Below, piece after piece: positions 62,667 to 64,000 of a stretch of 64,000 nt of DNA (the stretch's first letter is position 1; every line of letters begins with the position of its first letter). The position numbers and the translations under genes were made by a program. The notes below the pieces were generated by a model. The model was not told where the DNA came from. It saw only the letters and a list, made by a program, of their open reading frames with translations, and ran no database searches. Where the stretch lies: assembly GCF_003363155.1 (NCBI RefSeq), contig NZ_QRBE01000002.1:329795-393794 (forward strand), in the 5' to 3' direction. The DNA comes from Dyella monticola. Lineage in GTDB: Bacteria; Pseudomonadota; Gammaproteobacteria; Xanthomonadales; Rhodanobacteraceae.

Positions 62667-64000
62667 TCATTCGGACGTCTGGCTGTCTGGCTTGATCCAG
62701 ATCGGTTGCGTCACACCGCGCAGCACGGGTTGCGCGGTCGTCTGCAGATCAAACACCACCACCGTGTTGTCGCCGCGTTGTTGCCACGGTGCGGGAAGAT
62801 AGAGCGAACGTTGCGGGCCGATATTCCAGATGCGCCCGAGATTGTGCCCATCCACCCACGCAAAACCTTTGCCGAATGCTTGCACGTCAAGAAACGTGTC
62901 CAAGGGTGTGCCGGCGTGAAAGTGGCCACGGTGAAACGCGGGACCCGCCACCGGACCGGTTGTCCAGCCGTGAATATCATCGGGCGATTGCATCGGTAGC
63001 GGATAAACCTGCCAGCCATGCAGCGCCTTGCCGTCCAGCAGCACCGGATCCACCAGCCCCGCCCGGCCATCTGCCAGGTGTGGCCCGTAATTGATGCGCC
63101 CGGTGTTTTCCACGAGCACATCGATGGTGTGCGAGCCGCTATCGAGCGCGATAGGCAAACTCACTTGCTTGAGGCGCCGGTCCACCGTACCGATGAGCGC
63201 GTGATCAACATAGACCGACGCGTAATCACGCACATCGCCCAGATACAGCGTGCCTTTCAATGGACCTGATGCGTGTGTGCGATAAAGGATGTACCCGTAA
63301 GCCTGGCCGAAGACCTCCATCGGCTGCGGCTGATCGACCGCGATGGACGCAGGCAAGTTATCCCACAACGATGCCGATTCATTGAGCGTGAAAGGCGGAA
63401 TATTCGTAAAGCGCGTAGCCGGCGGCAATGGCGGCGGCGTCACGCCAGTGGCTTTGGCTATGACATCACGAAACATCGCGAACTTTGGCCTCGGTCGTCC
63501 GGCTTCGTCCAGCGGCGCGTCATAGTCGTAGCTGGTGGTTTGTGGCGCGTAATGATCGGCCGGCCCACTCTGGAAATTCGCGCCATTCATGAATCCGAAG
63601 GTCGTGCCACCTTCGAACATGAAAATGTTGAACGAATAACCCTGGGCGAGCATCCACGCCAGCTCCTTCGTCTGGGCATCGGCATCGGTATGCGCATGCG
63701 GGCCGCCCCATTGATCGAACCAGCCGGCCCAGTATTCACCCGCCATCTGCGGTTGCCCAGGGCGGAATGCTTTCAATGCGCCGAACGCCTGCTTTGCTTC
63801 GCCTGTTCCGAAATTGACGACCGCGAGCACACCCGGCAGCGTGTCGTTGCGCAGCTCAATGGCACCATCGGATGTAAACATCAAGTCAGTCCCGAGGCCC
63901 GCGCGGATCAGTAACTGATGGATATCCTCCATGTAGGTGCGATCATCACCATAAGAGCCGTATTCGTTTTCCACCTGCACGGCAATGATCGGGCCACCGT
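62667..64000 (-). CDS. GH35 beta-galactosidase (5' end off window)
   Basis: The minus-strand frame enters at the right edge and ends at 62667, giving about 444 C-terminal residues. The acid/base glutamate is in VQVENEYGSYG, close to the edge, and the nucleophile in MAGEYWAGWFDQWGG. A GGTTFGFMNGANF segment follows, then beta-sandwich galactose-binding domains (PLKGTLYLGDVRDYASVYVD, GFAWVDGHNLGRIWNIGPQR). It removes terminal beta-galactose from glycans. The N-terminal third including the signal peptide lies outside the window. It is the first gene seen of this leftward glycan set. Confidence 0.93.
   Translation of the reverse strand, partial: GGPIIAVQVENEYGSYGDDRTYMEDIHQLLIRAGLGTDLMFTSDGAIELRNDTLPGVLAVVNFGTGEAKQAFGALKAFRPGQPQMAGEYWAGWFDQWGGPHAHTDADAQTKELAWMLAQGYSFNIFMFEGGTTFGFMNGANFQSGPADHYAPQTTSYDYDAPLDEAGRPRPKFAMFRDVIAKATGVTPPPLPPATRFTNIPPFTLNESASLWDNLPASIAVDQPQPMEVFGQAYGYILYRTHASGPLKGTLYLGDVRDYASVYVDHALIGTVDRRLKQVSLPIALDSGSHTIDVLVENTGRINYGPHLADGRAGLVDPVLLDGKALHGWQVYPLPMQSPDDIHGWTTGPVAGPAFHRGHFHAGTPLDTFLDVQAFGKGFAWVDGHNLGRIWNIGPQRSLYLPAPWQQRGDNTVVVFDLQTTAQPVLRGVTQPIWIKPDSQTSE

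Noticed and set aside
1-64000. CRISPR arrays, tRNA genes, prophage or insertion sequences
   Set aside because: No regularly spaced direct repeats, cloverleaf-like sequence, integrase or transposase motifs were found on reading.

Overview
The window comes from a high-GC gammaproteobacterium. The mix of a kynurenine 3-monooxygenase, large TonB-dependent receptors paired with glycosidases, a FolE2-type GTP cyclohydrolase, GTCATTC-type intergenic palindromes and Wzx/Wzy/Wza/Wzc polysaccharide loci suggests Lysobacterales/Xanthomonadales, probably Rhodanobacteraceae (Dyella, Luteibacter or Rhodanobacter like). That placement is inference. I saw no tRNA, rRNA, CRISPR array, insertion sequence or prophage.

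Bases 1-12448 (minus strand) hold one tightly packed, translationally coupled operon of 13 genes. It makes and exports a surface glycan carrying a 3-acetamido-3,6-dideoxyhexose: a ketoisomerase (FdtA/QdtA type), acetyltransferases, a PLP aminotransferase, a WzxE-like flippase, one GT2, a Wzy-like polymerase and a Wzz-like chain-length protein. Its tail is a methyltransferase, an amidohydrolase, a second methyltransferase and a B12-binding radical SAM enzyme that runs off the left edge.

Bases 12654-18526 (plus) carry a redox set (cytochrome b561, a heme-c outer-membrane barrel, a small cytochrome c, a TIGR02001-like barrel), then an ECF sigma factor, a zinc-finger anti-sigma factor and a subtilase. 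The periplasmic domain of the anti-sigma factor resembles the prodomain of the protease. FolE2, Kmo, a solitary asparagine-synthetase-like protein, dodecin and a flavoprotein disulfide reductase follow.

Bases 24783-32562 look like a D,L-dipeptide/muropeptide scavenging operon: TonB receptor, serine hydrolase with membrane tail, dipeptide epimerase, POT transporter and RpiR regulator. A peroxiredoxin, a tiny ORF, and an FHA / Ser-Thr kinase / LysM lipoprotein signalling set come next.

Bases 38122-53981 are an exopolysaccharide locus. WecA-like transferase, GT2, EpsG-like polymerase, two tandem glutaminase-less asparagine-synthetase homologues, a Tat-exported beta-helix protein, a GT4 and a Sec-exported beta-helix paralogue lie on plus. 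A flippase, Wzc kinase and Wzb phosphatase lie on minus, divergent from Wza. The three asparagine-synthetase-like paralogues (two here, one about 20 kb away) are the best candidate for an undescribed activity, possibly carboxylate amidation of the polymer.

Bases 54643-64000 (minus) are a glycan-harvesting locus: GH35 beta-galactosidase (cut by the right edge), BNR sialidase-like protein, glucokinase, a large TonB receptor and a GH20 hexosaminidase, with a strong terminator between the last two.
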